A DNA stretch of 64,000 bases. It comes from Bicyclus anynana. Its lineage: Eukaryota > Arthropoda > Insecta > Lepidoptera > Nymphalidae. The notes beneath the pieces are model-generated. The model did not search any database and was not told where the DNA came from. It saw nothing but the letters and a program-made list of their open reading frames with translations. A program made the translations under genes and the position numbers. The DNA lies in NCBI RefSeq assembly GCF_947172395.1, contig NC_069093.1, positions 17,395,561-17,459,560 on the forward strand, in the 5' to 3' direction. Of this stretch, positions 42,166-53,913 are shown in pieces (positions within the stretch are counted from its first letter, which is position 1; each line of letters begins with the position of its first letter).

Positions 42166-45128
42166 ATGAATATTAATAGTTTATTTACAGATAATGTATC
42201 TAATTGTGATAGTGATGGATCTGATGAAGACTCTTTCTTTTCTTTGATCGGATCTTCTAACGAAAGTTACCACAGTACTTCAATTCCTATAAATACGCAA
42301 CTTGAATCCACTTTTGATGCGTTACATAAAAATTTTAATGTTGTACACATAAATGCACAAAGCATACCAGCGCATTTTCCAGATCTCTTAGCGTCATTTG
42401 ACGTTAAGAATGTGCACGCCATTTTGGTATCTGAGACATTTTTAAATCCTGCCTTCCTTCCACGTATTACTCGCTGCCAGGTTTCCATTTGATACGTAAT
42501 GACCGTGTAGGGAAGGGCGGTGGTGGTGTTGCCATTTATTTACGTAGCCATATTCCCTTTTCTATCTTAAGCAAATCTTCGTTATCTCCTATAGAATCCT
42601 CTGAACACTTATTTCTAGAATTATTATTTGGTAGTATTAAGGTGCTATTGGGCGTTTTTTATAGTCCATCATTGCGTGTTGATTATTTTAAACAGTTTGA
42701 GACATTGTTGGAGAGCTTTGTACCTAGTGTGAATCATACTATAATAATGGGTGATTTTAATACCTGTTTAATTAAAAATGATCATCGGGCACATAACCTA
42801 AAAAACATCGTTAATAGCTCCAACTTGTCATTGCTTAACACTGGTGCTACGCATTTCTTTCCTAACTGCACACCCTCACAGTTGGACCTTATGATTGTTT
42901 CAGACCAGAATTTTGTTTGCTGTCATGGACAGCTACCTGCGGAAGCATTTTCATACCACGATCTGGTGTACTTATCTTACAGAGTGCGTCCACCAAAAAT
43001 TAAACCAACAATAGTCATGCGGCGGAGTTTTAAGAATTTAAACAATGATGATTTTTTACGTGATCTAAACGATGCTGACTGGAATGCAATCCTTAGTGCA
43101 GTGACTATAAATGATAAGGTTTCTATTTTTAATTCTATACTTACTGAAATTTTTGATCTTCATGCACCCTTACGACCTATTAAATTAAAACATCTACCTG
43201 CACCGTGGCTCACCCATGACATAAAGCAAATAATGTTAAAGCGTAATAAGGCTAAATCTAAATATAAAAGTCACCCAACTGTAACTAATTTGCTTAATTA
43301 TAGGATGCTAAGAAATAAGTGTACCAAGATCTGTAGAGACGCTCAGCGCAATTATATTCATTCTTCGGTATCAGGGAAAAATACGTTAGATGTGTGGAAA
43401 TTTTTGGGAACACTAGGTATTGGACGTCAGCGTAACAGTGTATCTGATAGTTTGGATATCAATGCGTTAAATTCTCATTTCTCTAATATTACAACAAACA
43501 GTAACTTAAAATCTGAAACTCTTAACTCCATTAATTCACGCGCTAAGCCTGGTTTTCCATTGTTTTCTTTCGATACCGTCAGTATAGTTGAAATAAAAAG
43601 ACATGTGATTGCTATCAAATCTGATGCTGTTGGTAATGATGGAATTAGTCGCAGAATGATTTGTTTATGTTTAGATGTCATTGCGCCTGTCCTTTGTCAT
43701 CTGTTTAATGAATCTCTGTCGTCCAATACCTTTCCTAGCGCTTGGCGAATAGCACATGTTATACCAGTTCCTAAAACTTCTAATCCAACTACGTTTTCCC
43801 ATTTTCGTCCAATCTCCATCCTTCCCTTCCTATCTAAAGTCCTTGAACGCATAGTTCATTCTCAACTCCTAAGTTTTCTAACTAAAAATAATATCCTTAA
43901 CCCTTTCCAGTCTGGTTTTCGTCGTGGGCACAGTACTGTGACGGCTCTAACGAAGGTCTGTGATGATGCGCGTAATGGAATTGATAAACAGCAAGTAACT
44001 ATTTTAACGTTGCTTGATTTTTCTAACGCTTTTAATAATGTTGATTTTGAAATTCTTTTGGCTATTCTTGAATCTATTAACATTTCTTCCCCTGTACTTA
44101 GATGGTTCCACACCTATTTAAACGGTCGCACACAGTGCATCCGTGTAAAAGAGAAACAATCCTCTTTCTGTTCCATTAGTGCTGGGGTTCCTCAGGGTGG
44201 TGTGCTATCTCTTCTTCTTTTTTCCATCTTTATAAATACTCTCACTGTACATCTTTTATTTGCAATATCATCTTTATGCAGATGATTTCCAAGTTTATGC
44301 ACTGACGTCTGTGGAAAGCATTGCTGAGGTTATTAACCATATCAATAATGATCTTAATGCAGTCTATGATTGGAGTGTAGCGTATGGGCTGTCAGTTAAT
44401 ACTGAGAAGTCTCAAGTAATTATATTAGGTAATTCCAGACAACTTTCCAAGATTAATTTTCGACTTTACCACCAGTTATTTTTGATGGATCAGTATTGCC
44501 TTATAGTGAAACAGTAAAGAATCTTGGTATTATCATGGACAACAATCTTTCCTGGAGACCACAAGTTGCACAAATTAGTAAAAAGATTTTTCAAGCTGTT
44601 GGATCCTTAAGAAGATGGAAAAATTTCTTACCTGTTAAGACTAAAACTTTATTGGCCAATGCTCTCCTCCTTCCTATCATAGATTACGCCGATGTTTGTT
44701 ATCTGGATTTGACTGAGGACCTTCTAAATAAACTCGAACGCTTGCAAAACTTGGCAATAAGATACATATTTGGTCTCAGGAAATTTGATCATATTACAGA
44801 ATACCGTAGGAAGCTCAAGTGGTTACCTATAAGGCTTCGGCGTAATCTACATATTCTTTCTCTTCTTTACGCTATCCTTTTTCATTACTGGACACCATCC
44901 TACTTAAAAGAGCGTTTTAACTTCCTGGGCCCTCGCACTTCTAGGAACACACTACGATCTTGTAGGCAAAACGTTTTAGGTAAGATTAGGTGTAACACTC
45001 GAACATATTCAGAGTCTTTTACTATAAAAGCAGCTACACTTTGGAATGCACTCCCAGATCATATTAGACGGTCAAAATCCCTGACTATTTTTAAAAATCG
45101 TGTAAGGAAACACTATCTATCATTGTAA
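42166..45128 (+). pseudogene. LINE ORF2 (endonuclease and reverse transcriptase), three frameshifts
   Basis: Frames: 42166-42492, 42489-44285, 44260-44517, 44496-45128. The apurinic-type endonuclease shows HINAQSI, VSETF, GDFN and SQLDLMIVS, with SYHD at the SDH site. The RT shows RPISILPFLSKVLERI, QSGFRRGHST, LLDFSNAFNNVD, GVPQGGVLSLLLF and YADDFQVY. The tail ends with ATLWNALPDHIRRSKSL. Breaks lie near 42450-42480, 44240-44262 and 44465-44480. Catalytic motifs are kept in separate frames, so the copy is recent but dead. Confidence 0.88.
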
Positions 45129-45145
45129 TATATATGTGTTTATTA

Positions 45146-45265
45146 TATGTATGTAGGTATGTATGTATGTATGTATGTATGTATGTATGTATGTATATAT
45201 GTATGTATGTATGTATGTTTGTATGTATGTATATTGTATGTATGTATGTATGTATCTATGTAGAT
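45146..45265. repeat. (TATG)n microsatellite
   Basis: About 25 copies of TATG with interruptions, in the LINE 3'UTR. The Met/Tyr/Val/Cys ORFs across it are spurious. Confidence 0.95.
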
Positions 45266-45599
45266 GTAGGTGTATGTTATGTATATTTCATGTTTTGCTG
45301 TTTTTATCATTATTGTGTACAATTGTACAAAGTATATATTTTTATAATATGGAAATATTTAGTTATAGTGTTTTTATTTATTTATTATATTAGTTATTAT
45401 TATTTAGTGAATATTACTTATAATTTATTGTATTGCCATTTCCCATCTGACAGGATGTTTAGATTATTTATGATTAGGTTGCCTGGAAGAGATCACTATT
45501 AGTGATAAGGTCGCCTTTTGCCCAAAAATGTATGTGTTCTATTGTTATTTTCTGTTTTGTGCAATAAAGTTGTTATAAAATAAATAAAATAAAATAAAT

Positions 45600-46065
45600 T
45601 AGTACCTACGAACAAACCCGAGGTAAAAAGTTGGTATATATCCCATTGCTCCCATTACATGGCAGTGCTTCTATCTCTTAACGTTAGGATCGAATCTTGC
45701 GTTATAGAATACTTAGTGAAACTCTTCACTGCGGGAACTACTGTGACCGAGTTCTGAGCAGGGTGGGTCACTGGCGTCAAGACTGATCGCAGCGCTCCGA
45801 CCGGTCGACCAGCGGCTCCGACGCTCTCGAGCTGGTCACGGTCACAGGACACCTTACAGATATGTAACAGTCCCTTCGTTGTTCACGTCCTCGCTCCTCG
45901 GGCGCGACTCTGAGGATATTGTGCGCACACACAAACCGCCGATGACGCAGTAGTAAATGCTCTCAGATTTGTGCACGTTATACACGGATTGATCATGTGG
46001 AGGCCCTTTGTCAATGCAATTCTCCGAGTTCTTTTTTAGCGTCTAAAGAATCAAGTTGATCAAGA
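45600..46065. other. Intergenic, no gene seen
   Basis: A modestly GC-rich patch at 45760-45930. No coding or repeat family recognised. Confidence 0.4.
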
Positions 46066-46459
46066 GATGTGTGCAGTGGCGTAGGTGCCTTGGAGGGCCT
46101 CTATTTCAAAATTACTTAGGGGGCCCAATAGACGGCTAATCCCGAAAACTATAGTTTTTGATTTTCCCCTAACTCTTTCATCATCACAAAGTTAAATTGG
46201 TACCAAAATGTTTGTAGTAGGTAATTATATTTTTACGAGATGTAATTTTTTTTTGGTTCGAGTGTGGGAAGATTGAAAATGTCTAAATGTCGAATTATCG
46301 AATGCAATAAAATTTTTAAATATTTTGAATTTCGTATTTTAATCAAGACAATATCAAAAGCCATTGTTGCTTTCACACGTAAGGGTACACGTTCCCCTGT
46401 AGCCCGGGACCCTGGTATTATTGATACGGCTGATACGTACCTACGCCCCTGGATGTGAG
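46066..46459. mobile_element. hAT-type MITE (378 bp)
   Basis: Element 46074-46451, ends CAGTGGCGTAGGT and ACCTACGCCCCTG. The 8-bp duplications GATGTGTG and GATGTGAG differ at one base. No ORF of note. Confidence 0.82.
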
Positions 46460-46469
46460 TAGTTGACAG

Positions 46470-46745
46470 TTTATTAGTTATCACTGGGGTGTTGTCTACA
46501 TCTAAATTAACTTACAGAAAAAGAATAATAATTGTGTTCGGGCTCTCAGGATGCGTGGGGCTCCTAATAAATGCGGCGCCCCTCGGTAGTTGCGTACTCT
46601 GTGTCATGGGTCATCTTGGGTTCATCTGGCAACTGTCAGTTACACAGATCAGCAGTACCTACTGTAAGGTATCAAATAGTCGCAAGTACATTATCAGTTA
46701 TGAGCTACGAGGAGAACAATAAAAGTTGAATAGGTTTTAAGTTTG
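46470..46745. other. Spacer, no gene seen
   Basis: No recognised feature before the GC-rich promoter-like region. Confidence 0.45.
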
Positions 46746-46754
46746 TTTACACAG

Positions 46755-47162
46755 TTGAAGTGTCGGCCATTCGGGCGGGTGTTCCCCAGCACTGAGCAGT
46801 CAGTACAGTTGCGTCGTGTCGTGTCCACCGCGGAACCATTCAACTGTCCGCTGTCCGTGTCCAACTCCACAGTGTCCGTCCACCGTTGCTGACTGATCCA
46901 CTCCACTCCACTCCACAGTCCACGTCCAGTCAGTGCCGCGCCGCCGTCGGGTCCGCACGCGTGTCGCGCCTAGCTCCGCGCCGCTTCGAGCGTGAACGCG
47001 CTTACGTCACCGTCCGCTAAATACCAGCGACCAGCGTGAATCAATTAATCATTCCCTTTTCGATTGAGAACGCGTTCTATTCTCGTCATATTTGTGGCCG
47101 CTCGAGACGACCGTGCCTTCGCCGCACGACCGCGGTTCGAATACTCCTCTCGCAGGTTTACG
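46755..47162 (+). promoter_or_regulatory. Best candidate promoter and first exon of MCT-B
   Basis: A GC-rich island ends in GGTTTACG|GTAAGGATT, a good donor on the plus strand. It carries a CRE-like TACGTCAC at 47003-47010, the same 8-mer as in the MCT-A candidate exon. The nearest gene with a 5'UTR acceptor downstream is MCT-B (53554). Transcript evidence is absent. Confidence 0.4.
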
Positions 47163-47164
47163 GT

Positions 47165-48480
47165 AAGGATTGTTGTTTATAGATCCTTTGAATTCAATCC
47201 TTACTAATTGTTATAAGTAGTTGATATTAGCGTTTGATAGGTATTGGGTACCTACTACCTGCCCACCATTCACCCGCTTGCCTACAGCCTACTCGTTTGT
47301 TTACAAACAAACTACCCAATATTAATAACAAAGAAACCTTCACGTCATGATCAAGGTCAAGATTTATTACAAAAATATTATACTTATGTACTTACCTACT
47401 TAATTATCTTGGACTTTTATCATAAAAAAGAATTAATTATTTAAAAGAGAAATACCTACGTAATATATGATGTTATTAAGTTGAGTAGTGGAGGAAGACG
47501 GCAGGGGCTGAGTATTAGTAAGTACCTGCCTGCATAAATGAAAGTTATGTCGCAGGTAGGGCTGTTGACTGTTGGCTGTTGCTTGTTTGCTTGCAACTAC
47601 GAGGTTAATTCTATGTGTGTGTGCACACACAAATAAACCTCGTAGTTGCTGTATCGTTGATGTCACATAGTAATAAAAATAATAAAATAAAAACAGGTAG
47701 GTATAAACTCTTGGTGGTTTTCTATTGTTGTCTCTGGTCAGGCGCAAAGAAGCCATAAAACGTTATATTGCTTCTCCAATCTCCATTGCACAAAGCCACA
47801 GTAGACATAACAAGACAAAGCCGACCAAGGACGAGCGTGTCTCGCGCGTCGGAATGTTAGTAAGTTTGTTATTGTTAAGTAAGTACATAGCTTTCTTCTG
47901 CAATATTATCATTGTATTCTTATACACTTAAAATTCAAGGAACTTTTGTTAACAAACCTGTGAAAATATATTTTATCTTTAGTTATGGAATGTTATCTAA
48001 TTATTACCTACTTAATCTAGGTCAAAATTTGCCACCCTAATATAATATAAGTTTTCCATGATAGGTATATCGTAAGGTCGCCCTTTATGTAGGTAGGGAC
48101 TTAGAAACCGTCGAATAGTAGGTAGGACTTTAATAAAATGGCGTCAACATTCCAAACGGAATGCGCACAGCTTATCGGTTGCAAAACCGGATCCAGGTTT
48201 GTTATATGGACTGCGTCTGTGTACACACACAGACGCCGGACGCGCTCGCTGTGATAGACGACAGTGCAGTGCCTGTCTGTGCCTGTCTGTCGCCACAGCC
48301 ACAGCCACAGCAGGTCGCCACACCCGACACTACTGATGTCTGATTCTGATACTGAGGTAGCTCTGCTTGCGCCGGCGCCTCTAGCCGCGACAGGGACAGC
48401 GCTATGAGTAGAAAGAGCGTCGCCGATCTATCGGCGCGACCGCTGGGCTGCTTAGCGTCTACTGTCTGCGCAGTGTTGCC
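47165..48480. other. Presumed MCT-B 5' intron, no gene seen
   Basis: Contains an inverted pair, ACTACGAGGTT / AACCTCGTAG, around 47597-47648, separated by a GTGTGTGCACACAC palindrome. No coding signal. Confidence 0.45.
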
Positions 48481-48499
48481 AACATGACGACGTCCGTGG

Positions 48500-48815
48500 C
48501 GCAGTTGTATGCGCGGTGGATTTACAACACGGAGGTCCTGGGCTCGAACCCCGGCTGGGCTGATCATTGGTAGGCAGTTGATGGGTGGCTTTGGCCATGG
48601 CTACTTACCACCCTAACACTACACCCTAGCCCTAGCATAGACGTATCGTCAAGCTATTTAACGTTCCGGTACGATGTTGTGTAGAAACCGAAAGGGTATA
48701 GGATTTTCATCCGCTACGTAACAAGTTACCGCTTGCATCTTAGATCGCATCATCAATTGCCATCAGATGTGATTGTAGTCAAGGGTTAACTTTAAAAGAA
48801 TAAAAAAAATTATAA
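48500..48815 (+). mobile_element. tRNA-derived SINE
   Basis: A tRNA-like head (GTGGCGCAGTTGTATGCGCG, then GGGCTCGAACCCC) is followed by a body with ACGATGTTGTGTAGAAACCG and CATCAGATGTGATTGTAGTC, ending in GAATAAAAAAAATTATAAAA. It matches my memory of a widespread lepidopteran SINE. Looks full length. Confidence 0.75.
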
Positions 48816-48829
48816 AAAATTTGTTAGTA

Positions 48830-49160
48830 ATTTATTAAACTAGAGTTCCAAATTTCGTACTATCGTAAGGATGGTGTTCTTTCGTTGGTGAGTGTGACGA
48901 ACTCCTGACTCCTCTCCTTCTCTTTTCCGACGAAATGTGACGGTCGACGGATGCTTTGTATCTGTTTACATTTAGTTCAGGTACGTACCTACTACAGTTG
49001 GCGAAAGTAGAGACTGAAATGTTGCCCTGCAATTTTTGTCTCTACTTACATTAGCCGAACTCTTTCTTTCATTAAAAAAAATACTTATAGTGCACGTATT
49101 GGAATAACTTAGTTTGATACTTGCATTTTAGTTTTTCATATAGTTAGTAATGCCGATATA
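48830..49160. other. Spacer, no gene seen
   Basis: AT-rich; no feature recognised. Confidence 0.45.
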
Positions 49161-49164
49161 ATAT

Positions 49165-49860
49165 TGAAGCCTGGGAAGAGTCACAGGAAGTTTTAGGTAT
49201 TTTTTGTGATTTGTCCAAGGCATGAATTGATGGCGTGCATCATGAAACATTGGTCAGGAAACTGCATTACTACGGAATTCCTGATAAATCTCTAAGCTTG
49301 CTGAGTTGCTATTTGATGAATAGAATTCAGAAGGTGTACATCAATGGAAGCCAGCCTACCGGGTCTGTTGTAAAAATGGGGGTTCCTCAAGGATCTATAC
49401 TAAGACCATTTCTTTTTTTCATTTATATTAATGGATTTCCTTATGTTGACATGGATAAACATGCAGTGGCGTGCACTTTATAGATGCAAAACGCACTGCC
49501 TACCCAAAGAACTTAATACAAACTTAAGTTGGAACACAGAATACATAGTCGGACAAGGAATTTTACAATTTTTACTTGTAGTGCATACCCCTAGTTGAAT
49601 ACCATATTCACGCCACTGTAAACATGAGATAGTTTTGTTTGCAGATGACACATCACTTTTGTTTAAAATTAATAGAAATAAATTACGACCATGTAAACAA
49701 CTCTCTTATGAAAGTGGTACATGAAAGTGGTACACAAAACAAAATGCACAAAATTACAAGTTTTCGACCTTAATTACCACCATTAAATTATGACATAACT
49801 TGACTTTCAAAAGTGCTTGTAAACTAAGCCTAATTGAAATAAATGAATTTTGAATGTTTT
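49165..49860 (+). mobile_element. LINE reverse-transcriptase relic interrupted by a MITE
   Basis: Plus frames show IFCDLSKA, HHETLVRKLHYYGIPDKSL and MGVPQGSILRPFLFFIYING. After the MITE at 49464-49618 comes HEIVLFADDTSLLFKIN, so the RT catalytic block is split. The element's tail, TTTCAAAAGTGCTTGTAAAC with AATTGAAATAAATG, ends near 49855. Stops and losses make it a fossil of a Jockey-like LINE. Confidence 0.82.
49456..49626. mobile_element. 155-bp hAT MITE with perfect target duplication
   Basis: Element 49464-49618. The ends CAGTGGCGTG and CACGCCACTG are exact inverted repeats. The 8-bp duplications TAAACATG at 49456-49463 and 49619-49626 are identical. It disrupts the LINE RT relic just before its FADD motif. 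Confidence 0.93.
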
Positions 49861-49869
49861 CACACATAT

Positions 49870-51785
49870 TATTTGTTTTTAACAATCATTAGTAGAATTT
49901 GCCAGGCGAATATTCAGTAGCCAAATTCTATTGAATTTTGTAATCCTGTATGTTGAGGAATCTTCAATGACTTTAAGCTTTTAACTATCTACCTACCTAT
50001 AATTCTATACATTTTATTATAAAAGTAGTATAATTATTATATTATACAATATAATTATAAATTACAATAAAACGTAATTGTACAGTTTAGCAGTATATCA
50101 CAATTATGTTTAGGTGCAATTCCATCGTAAAACTTAAGCTTCGTCTTTACCAAATGACCAAAGCGTTGGCAAAGCGTATAAAGCAATACCTACCTATCAT
50201 AACGTCATAAATACCTACTATCGGCATATCGGCACAGAATACATAATAAATGTGCTATCGGTGATAAAACAAACGATATTTTATTTATAATTTAGAATTA
50301 GGTATGTATTTATTCTTTTAAGTCGGGCCTAGATCATCCTTTGATACAACATGAAAACACCTGAATGAGATGCATATTTAAAAATAAAAATATGATAGCA
50401 TCGAATTTTACTATTTTTAAAACGCAAAAGGCTGACTTGGCATTGAGATAACATCCTTAATGACTTCCAGTATTTGTATCAAACAAATTGTCACAAAATG
50501 ATCACTATTAACATTTTAATGACGTCACAAATTGACAGAAGGGTAATCGGTTAAGAGTTTTTATTTAAGTGCACTAAATCTTTGCTACAGCAGGTAGGAA
50601 TGGTACGTGTAAAAATATATATAAAGCCTACCTAAACCAGTCAATGTGAAAATTTTCCGTGAGTGGATTTTTGCTTTGCTTATTGCAACCGCAGGCGAGT
50701 CCGGAGTCGTGCTCGTCCTACCTACTCGTGCAGTGGTGCTGACCTGATACTCGAGCCGCGCTCGGACTCGGATGTTTGATGGCATAACAAAATTCCAGCT
50801 GTGCAGTAGGTAGGTACTCGTACGATACAACAATGCCTGTATTGTATCAATTACGTACATGTAATCGCTGTGCTTGTGTATCTACATGCACCAGCTGACT
50901 CGCCTCGGTTGCCAGTGCAGCGAGTAATGTGAAGTTGAAACTGCAAAGTAAAATATTAAGTATGTTTACAAATGACAATGCAGCGGTCCCAAGTGACGCG
51001 TCCTTGACACTGGGTTCATTAGTCTTAGCGTATGAATCGAGTCACCCGTCCCTGTCGCACGCGCGCGCGCCGCCGCTGACGAAACGCGGACGACGCAGCT
51101 GTCCTTTTCCCTCTATCGTACGGTTTTACATCGGCATTTGAATGGGAGCAAATCATTTAAATACGCGTAATTGTTTGACTTGGTCTGCCTATTTACATTT
51201 GCCAACGCACAGTCCAGGGACATAGTTACCTCCGTATCAGCTGAATCGATGCTAAAGGGCCCCCGGATTGCAGAAGCCCCTTACGTGTGAAAGCTTAAAT
51301 TAGTAAAACGTAATCCACAATCTCCATTGGTTTGAAGGGCCTATGAATTTCCGTATAGTCTCGTAGTATTATTTTTTTTTTATTTTATTAAGTACTTTTG
51401 TGCAGTACGGCAGTAATAACTAATATTAATAAACTAGATACAAATACATATAATAACATTAGGTACCTACTACTTACCTACGACCTACGTAATGCAGAGT
51501 AATATAATATGTATCAATTGTTTAATCCTTTTAGTTTTTTTTTCAATATGACTTCGCAATTCATAGACACAACCAGTCAACAAGTAATGGAAATTTGTGA
51601 TAACCACGATCGAATTGGCTGCAGCATATACCTATTACCTACCTTACGCGATTTGTCGTTGGTCGCAACTCGCACTGGAGGTATCCAGTTTATGAGGAAG
51701 CATAGTAGCAAGGAAGGAAGAGAAATAGACAAAATGTCATCCAATGGCGGCATTTTTTGATTGGTAGATTTAATTATAAAACCAT
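49870..51785. other. Presumed MCT-B 5' intron, no gene seen
   Basis: AT-rich, with a GC patch at 50680-50760 and a (GC)n run at 51060-51072. Only short ORFs without recognisable domains. Confidence 0.45.
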
Positions 51786-51795
51786 GTTTATGATT

Positions 51796-51870
51796 GAACT
51801 CGCGGACGCCCGCCACTTCGACTGCGTGAGCGAGTGAGCCTCGATGTAAATTTTCAACCTACAACCACTT
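51796..51870 (-). mobile_element. Decayed Helitron 3' end
   Basis: GCGGACGCCCGCCACTTCGA, then TGCGTGAG and CGATGTAAATTTTCAACCT, resembles the inverted Helitron terminus with substitutions. Confidence 0.5.
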
Positions 51871-51874
51871 TTTA

Positions 51875-52420
51875 ATCATCTTAGGTAAGAAATAAGCCTT
51901 TTCTAAGGGCGGTATTTCTACTGTTCTTTTAGGTAGGTACTTATTGTGTCATGACTATAATTGATAAGCATCTGCAGTTGCGACTTTTTTGGAGAAAATG
52001 ATGTGTTCTACAAAGTTGTATTACATAATTTTATTCTAACATCAATACTTTTTGCAGCGCACGCTATGTAACAAATCGGTTTTATAAATTGGTTACTTAC
52101 ACTAAAAATATCGTATCGTATCGTATTGAGTACGTAAAGGTAAATACCGCATTCTAATCTAAAAGCAAATAATATCTAATAAATACTAAAATAAAATAAA
52201 TCTAATTAATAAGATAATAAAAAGGTAAATAAATAAAATAAATCTAATGTAATAAAAACAAAACACCATCCGTTCATCAGATGGTCACTGTGACACAGTC
52301 GCGACTGTTGGCACCGCGAGATCGAGGCGCGTTGGTACAGCTCGCGCTTGGTCCGCTAGTATGAAGTTGCATTACTGTATGTACTGTGTCGACACCCTTC
52401 TAACTAAAGGGCATCCATTA
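51875..52420. other. Presumed MCT-B 5' intron, low-complexity sequence
   Basis: AAATAAATCTAAT-type runs at 52160-52260. No gene. Confidence 0.45.
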
Positions 52421-52429
52421 TATAAAAAA

Positions 52430-52650
52430 TAAAATCGGCTAAGTGCGTGTCGGGTCACGCGCTGGGTTCCGTAGTCTAACGTTACCGAGTGTTTTGTAAC
52501 TTTCGCACTTATACGAAATTTTCCTTCACCGAATAGGTACAATTTTGAATTTTAACTTGTAATCGGCTATGATGGTTTTCATTATAAATTGGTTGCATGT
52601 TCTACTTCCGTGATTTTTATTTTATCCTTATACGACTGTTTCGTATGGCA
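52430..52650. repeat. Common lepidopteran repeat
   Basis: Begins AAATCGGCTAAGTGCGTGTC and GGGTCACGCGCTGGGTTCCG. The same head is seen inside the hAT element near 27575-27610. Probably a LINE or SINE derivative. Confidence 0.55.
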
Positions 52651-52774
52651 GTCGCCGACGCAGACACTTGACTCAAAAATGACCAAACAAAAGTTACTTT
52701 ACAAATAAATCTCTGGATGTATAAATGACGTTAAACAATAAACGACAAAAAAATCATCCCTAAAGTAAAAGGTT

Positions 52775-52990
52775 CTCAATTCGACTGTTTTTTTTATGTA
52801 ACAGCATATGTGTTTCAGAACACCCTAAATGATCACAATACCAGTTTAGCACCGTCTTCAAACTGATCATCAGTTAGAACATAGTACAACAATATGATAT
52901 AGTATAGAACTTAGTATGATGTAATTTTCGCTTTTTAGTTTAGTCAGTATGTTTTATCATTTTCATTTTGAATTCAAAAAAATCTAGGTA
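52775..52990. repeat. Fold-back family copy (single arm)
   Basis: Contains AGCACCGTCTTCAAACTGAT and TTCGCTTTTTAGTTTAGTCA, matching the arms of the palindrome at 18985-19325. Confidence 0.7.
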
Positions 52991-52994
52991 TAGA

Positions 52995-53554
52995 TGAATA
53001 TATAGTTTAAAGGTAGTTTTGTGCAAAGGTATGTCATTATATCATTGGTTTAATCTCTATTTAATGTCCAGTTTCCACTTGCAGCACATACAGCGGTGCA
53101 CTCGACTGACTTATGTTTCGTATTACAAGAGTGTAATTGTAACATCCATTGGTGTTTTCAGTCTCCATACATTCATATAGATCTGAAATTATAAGGTAGT
53201 TAGGTTAGGTTAGGTTTAACATTGATAAAAAATTTTGTTAGCAATTTTCCTCTTCTTATTGAATGTTTTATTAGATTGGAAATATCTTAAACAGTTTTTG
53301 ATATATAAGTAAGAACCAAACCACTTTTTATTTCTAGACAATTATTTATATCTTTCCAATTTTTTCAAAAACTATCTACATGCGATCGAACGACACCATA
53401 ACTCAACCAGTCTTAGGAGAAGGAGAAAAAGTTATGACCTAAAAGACAGTAAACTAGAGTGTATGGCCACTGTGGCTATCGAATCTGACCTTCATACTAA
53501 TCCCGGTATTTACTAACTTATCGTTATCGACTAATTGGATTTTTTTTGTTACAG
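52995..53554 (+). other. End of MCT-B 5'UTR intron with acceptor
   Basis: AT-rich; ends in GGATTTTTTTTGTTACAG at 53554, a clear acceptor. Nothing else recognised. Confidence 0.6.
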
Positions 53555-53913
53555 ATTTATTCGCTGGCTTCCTTTGAAATGTTGCAGAAATCAAAACTGT
53601 AAATCTATGTCAAGAAAGAGGGAAACGTCTAAAGGTCAAAAAGACAACAATTTCGAAAGTGTATATTTCAAAAGTGTGATATCGAGGACTCGGCTGTCCT
53701 TGATGAACTCCACAAGCTACGACCCCTGCGCTCTGACTCTTAGCATTTCGCTGCGCCCCTGTCGCTACTCGGCGCGGGACCCCAGGTTAAGACTCGGCTC
53801 GCGAGAGCAGCCGCGCGCGCCGTAGACGCCGCCCCCGCCGCCGACCGGCCTGCTCTGTCGCGAGCTGTGCGCGCACGGCTCGCCGGCTGCGCCCAGGGAG
53901 CGCCAGCCGCACA
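53555..53913 (+). promoter_or_regulatory. MCT-B 5'UTR part of the start-codon exon, with uORFs
   Basis: The leader from the acceptor to the main ATG contains a short ORF (ATGTTGCAGAAATCA..., 53578-53601) and the conserved uORF ending at 53825. The main ATG (CACAATGG, C at -3) follows 88 nt later. The arrangement parallels MCT-A. Confidence 0.72.
53607..53825 (+). CDS. Conserved upstream ORF of MCT-B (72 aa, or 40 aa from 53703)
   Basis: It starts at ATGTCAAGAAAG (53607) or at the internal ATG AACTCC (53703) and stops at TAG 53823-53825. The shorter form is closer in length to the 44-aa MCT-A uORF. The peptide contains LTLSISLRPCRYSARDPRLR and then a tail absent from MCT-A. Ten consecutive residues are identical to the MCT-A uORF with only silent differences. 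It ends before the main ATG, so it is a separate peptide. Function inferred: control of translation. Confidence 0.7.
   Translation: MSRKRETSKGQKDNNFESVYFKSVISRTRLSLMNSTSYDPCALTLSISLRPCRYSARDPRLRLGSREQPRAP

Larger units (their letters stand above)
40600..45596 (+). mobile_element. Nearly full-length two-ORF LINE (CR1/Jockey-like)
   Basis: A complete ORF1 is followed by an ORF2 with endonuclease, RT and C-terminal parts, a TATG microsatellite, and a 3' end with CTGGAAGAGATCACTATTAG, GTGCAATAAAG and an (AAATA)n tail at 45570-45596. The 3' end is that of a common lepidopteran LINE. Three frame breaks in ORF2 make it inactive. The 5' border is estimated, and no target duplication was identified. 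Confidence 0.85.

Noticed and set aside
45134..45502. 122-codon Met/Tyr/Cys/Val ORF
   Set aside because: Translation of the TATG microsatellite in the LINE 3'UTR.
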